A DNA stretch of 64,000 nucleotides, taken from Candidatus Saccharimonadota bacterium (GTDB taxonomy: Bacteria; Patescibacteriota; Saccharimonadia; Saccharimonadales; Saccharimonadaceae). The stretch spans positions 110,442 through 174,441 of the forward strand of contig JAFRCN010000004.1 in assembly GCA_017404335.1 (NCBI GenBank). Direction: 5' to 3'. Position numbers and translations under genes: made by a program. The notes beneath the pieces were generated by a model. The model searched no databases, was not told the origin of the DNA, and saw only the letters and a program-made list of their open reading frames with translations. This document shows, in pieces, positions 25,412 to 33,747 of this stretch (position 1 is its first letter; each line of letters begins with the position of its first letter).

Positions 25412-26602
25412 ATGGAAAAGGTGGAGTTTAAAGAAAGAAAAACTAGTCTCGGGAATGCAATAATTCTCGCATCGGTTTTTTTGATATTAGGAGTATTCGT
25501 CGGGGCGAATTTTAATAATTGGTTTTCGGGGTTTGCACCGTATCTTGGAATTGAGGCGAGGGGGTCGAACATTGATTGGGCGCCTCTAAATGAGGTATAC
25601 AATAGGTTGGCGGTTTCATATAATGGAGAGATTTCAGAAAAAGAGATTGTAGAAGGAGCGAAGAAGGGTTTGGTTGCGTCGCTTGGCGATGTTTATACAA
25701 CCTATATGGATGCGGAGGCATCAAGTGATTTTTATGACGATCTCCATGGTAATGTTGGTTCGGGTGTAGGGATCGAGATGGGCGAGCGGGATGGGTATGT
25801 TCGGGTACTTCGAACTTTACCGGATAATCCGGCGCGGAAAGCAGGGATTTTGGCGGGAGATATACTTTATAAAGTTGATGGTGAGGAGGTCTACGCACTT
25901 TCGACGGATGAAATTGCCAAGAAGGTACGAGGTGAGACGGGGTCAGAAGTAACCATTACAGTTGTCCGTGACGGGGAGGAGAAATCATTTACGATGAAAA
26001 GGGAAACGATAAACAACGTTTCGGCTTATGTAGATTATAGCGGGTCGACGGCGATTGTGACGGTGACGCGTTTTGATACTGACACTGGGACGATGGTGCA
26101 AGGGTTTGCGAATGAGTTTTCGAAAAAAGGCGTGAAGAAAGTGATTTTGGACCTTCGAAATAACGGCGGGGGGTATGTTTCGGCGGCGCAAGATTTGCTA
26201 AGCCTTTGGATTGATAATAACAAGGTTTTGATTCAAAAGTCGAAGCACTTTGGGAATTCGACGACCTCGACTTCCTCGGGAAAGGCAATTTTGAAGGATA
26301 TGAAGACAATCGTGCTTGTTAACGGCTCGACGGCATCGGCTTCGGAGATCGTCGCGGGGGCTTTACAGGATTATAAGAAAGCGACGATTCTCGGGGAGAC
26401 GACGTATGGAAAGGGTGTGGTACAGAATTTGTATGATTTATCTGGTGGGACGGTGCTTAAAGTAACCACGGCGGAATGGTACACACCGGAAGACCGGTCG
26501 ATCAATAAGACTGGGATAAAGCCGGACGTAGAAGTCGAGATGACTTACGAAGATATTAACGCGATGCGTGATCCGCAGATGGATAAGGCGAAAAGCTTGT
26601 AA
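25412..26602 (+). CDS. ctpA: C-terminal processing protease (S41, CtpA/Prc family)
   Basis: 396 residues. An N-terminal membrane anchor (~16-38), a PDZ domain (~115-195; LPDNPARKAGILAGDILYKVDGEEV) and the S41 catalytic domain with NGSTASASEIVAGALQD (nucleophile Ser) and TYGKGVVQ (general base Lys) are visible. These proteases cut exported proteins near their C-termini. Its place beside the FtsEX hydrolase module suggests a role in envelope turnover; that is inference. Confidence 0.93.
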   Translation: MEKVEFKERKTSLGNAIILASVFLILGVFVGANFNNWFSGFAPYLGIEARGSNIDWAPLNEVYNRLAVSYNGEISEKEIVEGAKKGLVASLGDVYTTYMDAEASSDFYDDLHGNVGSGVGIEMGERDGYVRVLRTLPDNPARKAGILAGDILYKVDGEEVYALSTDEIAKKVRGETGSEVTITVVRDGEEKSFTMKRETINNVSAYVDYSGSTAIVTVTRFDTDTGTMVQGFANEFSKKGVKKVILDLRNNGGGYVSAAQDLLSLWIDNNKVLIQKSKHFGNSTTSTSSGKAILKDMKTIVLVNGSTASASEIVAGALQDYKKATILGETTYGKGVVQNLYDLSGGTVLKVTTAEWYTPEDRSINKTGIKPDVEVEMTYEDINAMRDPQMDKAKSL

Positions 26603-27852
26603 TGAAAATCGTAATTGCGACAGCGGTGTACTATCCTCAAATTAACGGGGTGGCGGTATTTTCGCATAATCTCGCGGTTGGGTTGGCGCGAAGAGGGCAT
26701 AAGGTGATGGTGATTTGCCCGTCGCAGACGGGAAAAAATTATACCCGACTGATTGATGGGGTGAAAACGGTGTATTTACGATCGGTTGACGTGAAAGTTT
26801 ATCCGGATCAGATTCATAAAATACCGGAAAAGAAAAAAGTTGCGGGGGTGAGGCTTCCGAGGTTGTTTTATCGAAAGGGATTTAGAGTATCGGTTTTTCC
26901 GCAATTTGAGATTAAGAAAGCACTTTCGGAGTTTATGCCGGATGTTGTGCATGTACAGGTTTCGGACCCGATTGGGCTTTCGGTGGTCTCGTATGCGCGA
27001 AAGAATAATATTTCGGTCGTGACGACGGAACATAATCAACCGGAAGTTTTAACGGAACCACTACATATACCCGGAGTAGTGCGAAAGCCGGTCAACGCGC
27101 TTCTTTCGGCGTATTTTCGCAATCGACAGAGCAAGAGCGATTTCGTCACGATGCCAACAGAACAGGCGATTTATAACTTACTTTCTAGGCATGAACTTAA
27201 TATTCCAGTAGCGGCGGTATCGAACGGGGTAGATTTGTCGAATTTTAAGCCGGGGAAAGCTCCGGAAGAGTTTTACCAGGAATGTAAACTTGATAAAGTT
27301 TCGCCGACGGCGGTTTACGTCGGGCGGATTGACCCGGAGAAGAAGCTGGAGCTAGTAATTCGGGCGTTTCGGGAGGTTTTAGAGACTATCCCCGAGGCGA
27401 AGTTGGTAATTGCGGGAGATGGGGTCGACCGTGCGAGGCTAGAAAAACTAGTTTTAGATCTCGGGATTTCGGATTCGGTGAGATTTTTGGGGCGAGTTTC
27501 GGGTGACAAACTTTATAAAGTTTATAACCTGGGTGACGTATTTGTTACGGCGTCGGAAATTGAGACGCAGGGAATCGTCTTAATCGAGGCGGCGGCTTCG
27601 GGACTTCCGTTAATTGCGGTAGATAGGGGAGCGGTGTCGGAAGTGTGTCGAAATAATGAAAATGGGTTTTTGTGTTCGCCCGGAAAAGTTTCGGAAATCG
27701 CGGAAGCGATGACGAAGATTTTATCGGATAAAAAACTACAGGAAAAATTCTCAAAGAGATCACTTGAAATCGCGAAAGAACACGATTTTGAAAAAACTTT
27801 AGATAAATTTATTAATATTTATAATAGGGTTTTAGATAACAATATTAAATAA
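26602..27852 (+). CDS. GT4-family glycosyltransferase
   Basis: 416 residues with a two-domain GT-B fold. The N-terminal YYPQINGVAVFSHNLAVGLARRGHKV is typical of family 4. The donor-binding half has AVYVGRIDPEKKLELVIRAF and the EX7E-type ASEIETQGIVLIEAAASGLPLI. Close families include diacylglycerol glucosyltransferases and phosphatidylinositol mannosyltransferases, so a glycolipid or envelope glycan product is plausible but unproven. It overlaps ctpA by one base and converges with leuS, overlapping its 3' end by 21 bp. Confidence 0.85.
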   Translation: MKIVIATAVYYPQINGVAVFSHNLAVGLARRGHKVMVICPSQTGKNYTRLIDGVKTVYLRSVDVKVYPDQIHKIPEKKKVAGVRLPRLFYRKGFRVSVFPQFEIKKALSEFMPDVVHVQVSDPIGLSVVSYARKNNISVVTTEHNQPEVLTEPLHIPGVVRKPVNALLSAYFRNRQSKSDFVTMPTEQAIYNLLSRHELNIPVAAVSNGVDLSNFKPGKAPEEFYQECKLDKVSPTAVYVGRIDPEKKLELVIRAFREVLETIPEAKLVIAGDGVDRARLEKLVLDLGISDSVRFLGRVSGDKLYKVYNLGDVFVTASEIETQGIVLIEAAASGLPLIAVDRGAVSEVCRNNENGFLCSPGKVSEIAEAMTKILSDKKLQEKFSKRSLEIAKEHDFEKTLDKFINIYNRVLDNNIK

Positions 27853-30225
27853 TTTGGCTTTTTTGACGAAAATGGTTTTTTTGATATCTTTATCGAGATA
27901 TTTTTTAATCTTTTCGTCTTCGAGGACGAGAGATTTGATTTCTGCTTCGTTTTCGAGGTCTTCGGCATTTATGGTTAGCTTCGCGCGGAGTTTGCCGTTA
28001 ATTTGGACGATTAATTCGGCAATATCGGAGACGAGGTATTTTTCGTCCCAAGTTGGCCATTCGTCGGTTGCGTTTAGTTTCTCGAGCATTTCGGAAGCGA
28101 GGTGCGGGGCGAAGGGCTTTAAGAGCTTCGCGAGGACGACTAGGTCTTCTTCGGAAGCGCCTTGTTTGTATAATTCGTTGACGTATTCCATTAAAGCAGC
28201 GACAGCGGTGTTGAACTGATTCTTATGAATGTCTGTAGTGACTTTTTTAATGGTCCGGTGACGAGCTCCAATGCGTTCGTCTCGGAACGCTCCCTCGAGC
28301 CCGTCGTTACGGGTCTCGGTCGCTCCGTGTGCTCCCCGTTGGTCGCACATGCTCCTCGACGAAGCATTAGAGCTCGTTTCTGGCACATGAGAAAAACTGT
28401 CGCTTTTAAACACTAAGTTATAACAACGGTTCAGGAAGCGGTAGACGCCGCCGACGCTGCGTGGGTCCCAGGCGGCGTCGAGCTCGACGGGGCCGATAAA
28501 CATTTCGTAGGTACGGAGTGTGTCGGCGCCGTAGCCGTCGTTAATTACATCGAGCGGGTCGATCACGTTGCCTTTAGATTTACTCATTTTTTTACCGTCG
28601 GGGGCGTTGATGTAGCCGTGGTAGATTAATTTTTTTATCGGTTCGCGGAAAGGTAGATAGCCTTCGTCGGCAAAGAATTTGCACCAGAAGCGGATATAAA
28701 GAAGGTGCGCGACGGCGTGGTCGGCGCCGACGTAGACGTCGGTCGGAGCCCAGTATTTAATTGCTTCGGGATTCCAAGCGTAAGTTTTGTCTTTCGGTGA
28801 GGCGTAGCGCCAAAGATACCAGCTTGAGCAAGCGTAGCCGTCTAGGGTGTCGGTTTCGCGGGTCATTTCTTCGAGATGAGTCTCGCCGGTTTTTGGGTCT
28901 TTAACCGGGATTTTAACTTTTAGCCAGTCGGTCGCCTTCGCGAGAGCGGAACGGCCGGTATTGTCGGGTTTATAATCGTCGATTTCGGGGATTAAGACAG
29001 GGAGCTGGTCTTCGGGGATGGGGTGAGGATTGCCGTCTTTATCGTAGGCGATAGGGATAGGGCAACCCCAGTAGCGTTGGCGAGAAATTAGCCAGTCGCG
29101 CATTTTGTAGGTAGTTTTTGGGGTACCGTATAAATCTCGGTCAATTAATTCAGCTTCGACGATGGGAAGATTGAATTTCTCGGCAAATTCGCGGTCGCGC
29201 TCGTCGTAGGCAGGGACGGCCATAATTGCGCCGGTGCCGTAGCCAGCTAAAACGTAGTCGGCGACGTAAATCGGGATTTTTTCTTTCGTCGCAGGGTTTA
29301 CTGCGTAGGCGCCCGTGAAAACACCGGTTTTTTCTTTGTTTTCTTGGCGTTCGATTTCGGATTTTTTCAAAGCGTCTTGTTTGTATTTTTCGACGGCGTC
29401 TTTCGTGTCGTCGGAAACAATATAATCAAGACCAGGATATTCCGGAGCTAATACGAGAAAAGTAGCACCCATAATCGTGTCGGGACGAGTAGTGAAAACT
29501 TTAACTTTGCGACCGCCAGTAAGTTGAAAGTCTATCTCCGCGCCGGCGCTTTTGCCGATCCAGTTTTTCTGCATCGTTTTAATCTTGTCGGGCCAGTCGA
29601 GGGCGTCGATTTCGTCGAGGAGTTCATCAGCGTAGTCGGTAATCTTAAAGAACCATTGCTTCATCTTTTTCTTTTCGACTTCATGGCCACAGCGCCAACA
29701 ATGACCGTTTTCGACTTGTTCGTTTGCGAGGACGGTTTGGTCGACGGGGCACCACCATTGGTAAGATTCTTTTTGGTAAGCCAGGCCTTTTTTATAAAGC
29801 TGTAAGAAGCACCATTGGGTCCAGCGATAGTATTCTGGGTCGGAGGTATTTAGCTCGCGCGACCAGTCGACGAAGTAGCCGAGACGTTTGGCTTGTTTAC
29901 GGAAGTTATCAACGTTGGTTTTGGTGGCTTTTTGAGGGGAAGTGCCGGTCTTAATGGCGTAGTTTTCGGCGGGGAGGCCGAAGGTGTCGTAGCCGAAAGG
30001 CCGGAGGACATTCAAACCCTGCTGAGAATAGAACCGCGCGAGGACATCAACGATGGTAAAATTACGGACGTGGCCGACATGGAGGCCAGCGCCAGAAGGA
30101 TAGGGGAACATCTCGGCGATAAACATCTTTGGTTTCTTTTCGCCGTCTTTAGCCTCGAAGGGCTTCTCCTTCTCCCAGATTTTTTGCCATTTTGTTTCGA
30201 TCTTTAGCGGTTCATATCTATCCAT
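27832..30225 (-). CDS. leuS: Leucyl-tRNA synthetase
   Basis: 797 residues, class I synthetase. HVGH (49-52) and KMSKS (~547) are intact. The CP1 editing domain retains TTRPDTIMGATF and YGTGAIMAVPAYDERD. A zinc-type region with CWRCG lies at ~180. Residues ~616-655 match nothing in LeuRS and are encoded by a GC-rich palindrome in frame. The anticodon-binding and C-terminal domains follow (RTIKKVTTDI, AALMEYVNELY). A -10 box lies 8 nt before the ATG. The 3' end overlaps the glycosyltransferase gene. Confidence 0.95.
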   Translation of the reverse strand: MDRYEPLKIETKWQKIWEKEKPFEAKDGEKKPKMFIAEMFPYPSGAGLHVGHVRNFTIVDVLARFYSQQGLNVLRPFGYDTFGLPAENYAIKTGTSPQKATKTNVDNFRKQAKRLGYFVDWSRELNTSDPEYYRWTQWCFLQLYKKGLAYQKESYQWWCPVDQTVLANEQVENGHCWRCGHEVEKKKMKQWFFKITDYADELLDEIDALDWPDKIKTMQKNWIGKSAGAEIDFQLTGGRKVKVFTTRPDTIMGATFLVLAPEYPGLDYIVSDDTKDAVEKYKQDALKKSEIERQENKEKTGVFTGAYAVNPATKEKIPIYVADYVLAGYGTGAIMAVPAYDERDREFAEKFNLPIVEAELIDRDLYGTPKTTYKMRDWLISRQRYWGCPIPIAYDKDGNPHPIPEDQLPVLIPEIDDYKPDNTGRSALAKATDWLKVKIPVKDPKTGETHLEEMTRETDTLDGYACSSWYLWRYASPKDKTYAWNPEAIKYWAPTDVYVGADHAVAHLLYIRFWCKFFADEGYLPFREPIKKLIYHGYINAPDGKKMSKSKGNVIDPLDVINDGYGADTLRTYEMFIGPVELDAAWDPRSVGGVYRFLNRCYNLVFKSDSFSHVPETSSNASSRSMCDQRGAHGATETRNDGLEGAFRDERIGARHRTIKKVTTDIHKNQFNTAVAALMEYVNELYKQGASEEDLVVLAKLLKPFAPHLASEMLEKLNATDEWPTWDEKYLVSDIAELIVQINGKLRAKLTINAEDLENEAEIKSLVLEDEKIKKYLDKDIKKTIFVKKAKLFNIVI
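28261..28377. repeat. GC-rich palindromic insertion inside leuS
   Basis: Arms begin ACGAGCTC (28261) and end GAGCTCGT (28370-28377). AATGC...TTCGTC with GACGAA-GCATT extends them, and an inner stem GAGCCCGT-CGTT-ACGGGTCTC lies at ~28297-28318. The segment is clearly richer in G+C than the flanking gene and keeps the leuS frame open, adding ~40 residues between the catalytic core and the anticodon-binding domain. Confidence 0.75.
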
Positions 30226-30250
30226 GATAATATATTATATCATATTATGG

Positions 30251-30263
30251 TATAATTGATTGT
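30251..30263 (+). promoter_or_regulatory. Near-leaderless promoter of the glutaredoxin gene
   Basis: TGGTATAAT with TATAAT at 30251-30256, 7 nt before the ATG at 30264. It is divergent from the leuS promoter. Confidence 0.7.
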
Positions 30264-30476
30264 ATGGTAAAGATTTACACAACGCCGACGTGTGCATATT
30301 GTCATGCGCTGATGGATTGGCTAGATGAGAGAGGGATTGAATATACCGAGATTGATGCAAGTAAAATGTCCGATATTGAAAGCGTGCCGGTTACGGAAGT
30401 TGACAATGTCCGTATAAAAGGGTTCGACCGACCGGCAATTCGGAGCGCGCTTAAATCAGTGGGGTTATGGAAATAG
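30264..30476 (+). CDS. Glutaredoxin-like protein
   Basis: 70 residues with a thioredoxin-fold start and a CAYC redox motif (residues 11-14), followed by DERGIEYTEIDAS. The cis-Pro region reads ESVPVTEVDN. The size matches NrdH/glutaredoxin-like proteins that reduce disulfides, for instance in ribonucleotide reductase; the partner is unknown. It overlaps the next gene by 10 bp. Confidence 0.82.
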   Translation: MVKIYTTPTCAYCHALMDWLDERGIEYTEIDASKMSDIESVPVTEVDNVRIKGFDRPAIRSALKSVGLWK

Positions 30477-30976
30477 TTTTAGTGCTCGATAACATCCGGT
30501 CGACCTACAACGTTGGGGCGATTCTTCGTACGGCAGAGGGATTTGGTGTTTCGGAGGTGGTTTTGTCGGGTTATACCCCGAGAGTGAATGACGTGGGGCT
30601 TCTGCCCCATCTTCGCGAAAAATTAAATCACGAGATTCATAAAACTGCGCTCGGAGCAGAAGAGATGTTAAAAATTTATTCGTCTGATGAGATAATAACA
30701 GATTTAGAAAAATATAAAGAAAAGGGTTATCAAATCATTGGTCTAGAGAACAATATCGTTGACGATAGGCTAATCTGTATCAATAATCCTAAATTGAGAG
30801 AAAAGCTAGGGGGAAAAATTGTTTTAATTTTAGGTGAGGAAGTGAATGGGATAAAAAATTCGTTATATGATATAATTGATCTGTTTTTGGAAATTCCAAT
30901 GAATGGTAAAAAAGAGTCGTTTAATGTCTCGGTTGCGGCGGGAATTGCTCTTGCGTTTCTTTCGCTTACGTGGTAA
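30467..30976 (+). CDS. SpoU/TrmH-family RNA 2'-O-methyltransferase
   Basis: 169 residues. The three SPOUT motifs are clear: DNIRSTYNVGAILRTAEGFGV (motif 1, with the catalytic Arg), ILGEEVNGI (motif 2) and IPMNGKKESFNVSVAAGIALAF (motif 3). The protein has only the knot domain. The target could be tRNA (TrmH/TrmL) or rRNA; sequence alone does not decide. Its stop TAA forms part of the -10 box TAAAAT before rpmF. Confidence 0.87.
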   Translation: MEIVLVLDNIRSTYNVGAILRTAEGFGVSEVVLSGYTPRVNDVGLLPHLREKLNHEIHKTALGAEEMLKIYSSDEIITDLEKYKEKGYQIIGLENNIVDDRLICINNPKLREKLGGKIVLILGEEVNGIKNSLYDIIDLFLEIPMNGKKESFNVSVAAGIALAFLSLTW

Positions 30977-31010
30977 AATGGGGAAAATTATATATTATTA
31001 AAGGAGTAAA

Positions 31011-31184
31011 ATGCCTGAACCTAAAAAACAGAGTAGCCCACGTAAGACTGGGCTTCGACGTAGTCATCTTCGACTGAAACTGGCAAGGCGCGTAAACGCG
31101 ATTTCGCCAGTCAAGGCTTTCGAGACGAAGAAGAAAACGCCGAATTTAAAAGTTAAAACAACGAAAAAAAGTAAAGAAGCTTAA
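31011..31184 (+). CDS. rpmF: 50S ribosomal protein L32, zinc-free
   Basis: 57 residues: MPEPKKQSSPRKTGLRRSH followed by a basic segment. The start resembles L32 (PKKKTSKSRRDMRRSH). The two CxxC pairs of zinc-type L32 are absent; there is no Cys at all. L32 lies near the exit tunnel. A good AAGGAG Shine-Dalgarno precedes it and nusB follows 3 nt after its stop. Confidence 0.85.
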   Translation: MPEPKKQSSPRKTGLRRSHLRLKLARRVNAISPVKAFETKKKTPNLKVKTTKKSKEA

Positions 31185-31187
31185 GAT

Positions 31188-31673
31188 ATGGCAAGTAATC
31201 GACATTTAGGTAGAGTAATTGTATTACAGAGTTTATATGAGTATGAGCTCCGTACCCTAGCAAAAGACCCAGAAGTCGATTTAGACATGATTGTCGCGAA
31301 GAATATCGAGCCTTACGAGAAGGCGCTCGGCGATACTGAGTTTGTTTATAATTTGGCGCGCGGAGTGTCGGAAGGATTTGAGGCGCTAGATAAGGCTCTT
31401 GCGCCGATGGCGCCAGAGTGGCCGATTAGCTCGATTTCGGCGATTGATCGTAATGTCTTAAGGGTGGGGCTGTATGAGCTTTCGGAGGGCCAAGTTCCGC
31501 CGAAAGTAGCTATTAATGAAGCTGTGGAGCTCGCGAAAGCGTTTGGTTCGGAAAATTCTCCGAAGTTTATCAACGGGGTGCTCGGGACGGCTTACCGTGA
31601 GCTTGGAGTAAAAGAAGAAAAAAATGGACCAGAAAACCAACCCGCCAAGAAGGGCAGCAAAAAGGCCGAGTAG
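31188..31673 (+). CDS. nusB: Transcription antitermination factor NusB
   Basis: 161 residues. The all-helical NusB fold is marked by NRHLGRVIVLQSLYEYEL at the start and ISAIDRNVLRVGLYEL...PPKVAINEAVELAKAFGSENSPKFINGVLGTAYREL at the end. NusB with S10 binds boxA RNA to prevent early termination in rRNA operons. A short Lys-rich tail overlaps the start of the NUDIX gene by 50 bp. Confidence 0.93.
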   Translation: MASNRHLGRVIVLQSLYEYELRTLAKDPEVDLDMIVAKNIEPYEKALGDTEFVYNLARGVSEGFEALDKALAPMAPEWPISSISAIDRNVLRVGLYELSEGQVPPKVAINEAVELAKAFGSENSPKFINGVLGTAYRELGVKEEKNGPENQPAKKGSKKAE

Positions 31674-32265
31674 TTCAAGAGAAGGGAATGTTTTAAATTC
31701 TAGAGAACCACTTGAAAGAAGAAATTTGAAGGTCCCGGAGGCTTTGCCGACGGAGCGATACAAAGAATCGGCTTTTTCTCGCCTAAAATCGGCGGTGTTT
31801 CGCAAAAAAACCACGATTCAGGAAATCGTGCGCGAGCCGACTTCGGGAGGGATTGTTTTTCGCTATACGAAAGACGGAAAAGATATTGAAATACTACTGA
31901 TTCAGGACTCAAAGGGAAGATGGACGATACCGAAGGGCCATATTGAGCCGGGGGAGACGGCAAAGGTAACGGCGAGAAGGGAAATTGAGGAGGAAACTGG
32001 ACTTCGAAACGTTTCGATACTCGTCTGGCTCGGGAAGATTCACTTTAAATACCGCCGGCTAGATAAGCTAGTTTTAATGACGACGCAGGTTTATCTAGTG
32101 CAGTCGCTAGATAGCCACGAACGGCCGATTGCCGAGAAATGGATGAAGGGGATTAAGTGGTTTTCGTTTAACGAGGCACTCGATATTATCGAATACGAAG
32201 ATATCGAGAAACTGATGCTTCTTGCGAAAAAGAAGATTCGGTCGGGGGATTTCAAACAGGGATAA
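31624..32265 (+). CDS. NUDIX hydrolase with basic N-terminal region
   Basis: 213 residues. The Nudix box GHIEPGETAKVTARREIEEETGL (~107-129) is complete, so pyrophosphohydrolase activity on a nucleoside diphosphate-X substrate is likely. The first ~65 residues are basic and low-complexity. The start inside nusB is uncertain, because no in-frame Met occurs later before the domain. Resemblance to diadenosine polyphosphate hydrolases (WTIPKGHIEPGE) is noted, but the substrate is not assigned. Confidence 0.83.
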   Translation: MDQKTNPPRRAAKRPSSSREGNVLNSREPLERRNLKVPEALPTERYKESAFSRLKSAVFRKKTTIQEIVREPTSGGIVFRYTKDGKDIEILLIQDSKGRWTIPKGHIEPGETAKVTARREIEEETGLRNVSILVWLGKIHFKYRRLDKLVLMTTQVYLVQSLDSHERPIAEKWMKGIKWFSFNEALDIIEYEDIEKLMLLAKKKIRSGDFKQG

Positions 32266-32276
32266 AAAGCTTATAC

Positions 32277-32305
32277 TTGACTTTTTACGAAAAGTGTGCT
32301 ATAAT
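32277..32305 (+). promoter_or_regulatory. Promoter of rnc
   Basis: TTGACT (32277-32282), 17-nt spacer and GTGTGCTATAAT (TATAAT 32300-32305). A Shine-Dalgarno TAGGAG precedes the ATG. Confidence 0.85.
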
Positions 32306-32324
32306 TAAAGTTTAGGAGATTTTC

Positions 32325-33023
32325 ATGGATACAACACCATACCAAGAATTTGCGAAAGAGAAGTTGGGATTCGAGTTTAATGATATTTCATTGCTCGTGA
32401 CAGCTTTGACGCACCGAAGTTATATTAATGAACATAAAGTTGCACATGAACACAATGAGAGATTGGAGTTTCTAGGGGATGCAGTTTTGGAATTAGTTTC
32501 TTCAGATTTTTTGTATCGGCAGTACAACGAACCTGAGGGAATTATGACGGCTTTAAGGGCGGCTCTGGTTCGGACGGAGTCGATCGGTGACGCCGGGAAG
32601 GAACTCGGTTATGCGCCTTTAGTTAGAATGTCGAAGGGTGAAAAGCAGGGGTCGGATCGGGCGCACGATGTGATTCTCGCGGATTGTTTCGAGGCGGTCG
32701 TCGGGGCGATTTATCTAGACCAGGGGTATCAAGCGGCGAAAGATTTTATTGCGAAACATATCTTAGTAAAAATTGATACGATTTTGGAAGAGGGGAGCTG
32801 GCGCGACCCGAAATCTTACGCGCAGGAGCTTGCACAGAAAATCGACGGAAAAACTCCGGCTTATCGGACTTTGAAGGAAGAGGGGCCGGATCATGATAAG
32901 AAATTCACAGTTGGGTTTTATGTTGGAGATAGTTTAAAGGGGGTCGGGTCGGGACATTCGAAACAAGAAGCGCAAGGAGAAGCGGCGAAAGAAGCAATCA
33001 AAAAGTATAAAAATAAAAAATAG
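32325..33023 (+). CDS. rnc: Ribonuclease III
   Basis: 232 residues. The RNase III signature HNERLEFLGDAVLELV (~43-58) and the second acidic site ADCFEAVVGAIYLDQGY carry the Mg-binding Glu/Asp. A double-stranded RNA-binding domain (~160-230; DPKSYAQELAQ...GHSKQEAQGEAAKEAIKKY) follows. It cuts double-stranded RNA in rRNA precursors and structured mRNAs, so the long palindromic RNAs of this genome could be substrates (inference). Confidence 0.97.
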   Translation: MDTTPYQEFAKEKLGFEFNDISLLVTALTHRSYINEHKVAHEHNERLEFLGDAVLELVSSDFLYRQYNEPEGIMTALRAALVRTESIGDAGKELGYAPLVRMSKGEKQGSDRAHDVILADCFEAVVGAIYLDQGYQAAKDFIAKHILVKIDTILEEGSWRDPKSYAQELAQKIDGKTPAYRTLKEEGPDHDKKFTVGFYVGDSLKGVGSGHSKQEAQGEAAKEAIKKYKNKK

Positions 33024-33026
33024 TTT

Positions 33027-33197
33027 AAGAAGCTGAAAAATAGTTTTTCTCAGCGGTAAAATTACGCCAAGATAAAAATTACAACACATAGCCTATTTTC
33101 GCTCGGCGTAGCAAAGCTCTGCTCGCGAAAATGGTAGTGTTGTAATTTTTATATGGGTAATTTTACATGCTTCGAAAAAACTATTTTTCAGCTTCTT
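33027..33197. repeat. Composite palindrome (element copy 1 in a locus-specific stem), rnc/rpsP
   Basis: The outer arms 33027-33048 and 33176-33197 are perfect inverted copies (22/22); the right arm contains the last five codons and stop of rpsP. Inside lies the 134-bp element 33045-33178, which is 133/134 identical to 41681-41814. The element's own nested stems are GTAAAATTAC/GTAATTTTAC, AAAAATTACAACAC/GTGTTGTAATTTTT and TTTTCGC/GCGAAAA. It lies between convergent genes. Confidence 0.9.
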
Positions 33198-33546
33198 CGG
33201 TAGCTTCTTTTATTTCTTCTGCCGGGGCTTCTTTTGGTTGATTTTTGCGAAGCTTATCGGCGTGTTTGGCGACGGATTTCTTCGCGGACGGCTCTTTATA
33301 CCACTTCGGGAGTTTGACTCCGTTTTTCTTGAGGATAAAGGCGACGCGTGAAGAAGGTTGGGCGCCATTATTTAAATATTTTTCCACCGCGTCTTTGTCG
33401 AGGGTTAACTTCTTCGTCGCGGGGTTATAATTGCCGACCTCAGCCACGACGCGACCCGAAAGAGGGTGGCGCTGGGATTCTTGGACGACTATCCGGTACG
33501 TAGGGTAATGCGACCGGCCGTTACGTTGCATGCGAATCGCTAGCAT
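33181..33546 (-). CDS. rpsP: 30S ribosomal protein S16
   Basis: 121 residues. MLAIRMQRNGRSHYPTYRIVVQ, SGRVVAEVGNYNP and VEKYLNNGAQPSSRVAFILKKNGV are S16. A Lys/Glu-rich tail (~85-121) extends the usual ~85 residues. S16 is an early 30S assembly protein. TATAAT on the minus strand near 33570 and AAGGAG precede the start. The last codons are part of the palindrome at 33176-33197. Confidence 0.96.
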   Translation of the reverse strand: MLAIRMQRNGRSHYPTYRIVVQESQRHPLSGRVVAEVGNYNPATKKLTLDKDAVEKYLNNGAQPSSRVAFILKKNGVKLPKWYKEPSAKKSVAKHADKLRKNQPKEAPAEEIKEATEEAEK

Positions 33547-33610
33547 TTTTTCTCCTTAAAATTAATTTTTCTCATTATATCATAAAAATTTAAAAAATAA
33601 AAGTATTTCT

Positions 33611-33682
33611 GAACGGGTCCTGCCGCCACCTCTTCCCCCGTGAAGACGTCACGGGGGCCCCCTTCGGTGGCGTCACCCGTTC
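33611..33682. repeat. GC-rich three-tier hairpin between rpsP and the KH gene
   Basis: Stems GAACGGGT/ACCCGTTC, GCCGCCACC/GGTGGCG and CCCCCGTG/CACGGGGG stack toward a central AAGACGT. G+C content is far above the A/T-rich flanks. It resembles 51316-51389 in length and layout with different bases in the stems. It lies between two divergent promoters. Confidence 0.75.
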
Positions 33683-33712
33683 ATGTATATTTTTATTATG
33701 ACAAAAGTGTGC

Positions 33713-33718
33713 TATAAT
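33713..33718 (+). promoter_or_regulatory. -10 box of the KH-protein gene
   Basis: GTGTGCTATAAT again, with TATAAT at 33713-33718; no good -35 is seen. A GGAG Shine-Dalgarno precedes the ATG at 33748. Confidence 0.7.
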
Positions 33719-33747
33719 GATAAATATATTAAAGAAATGGAGAAAGC

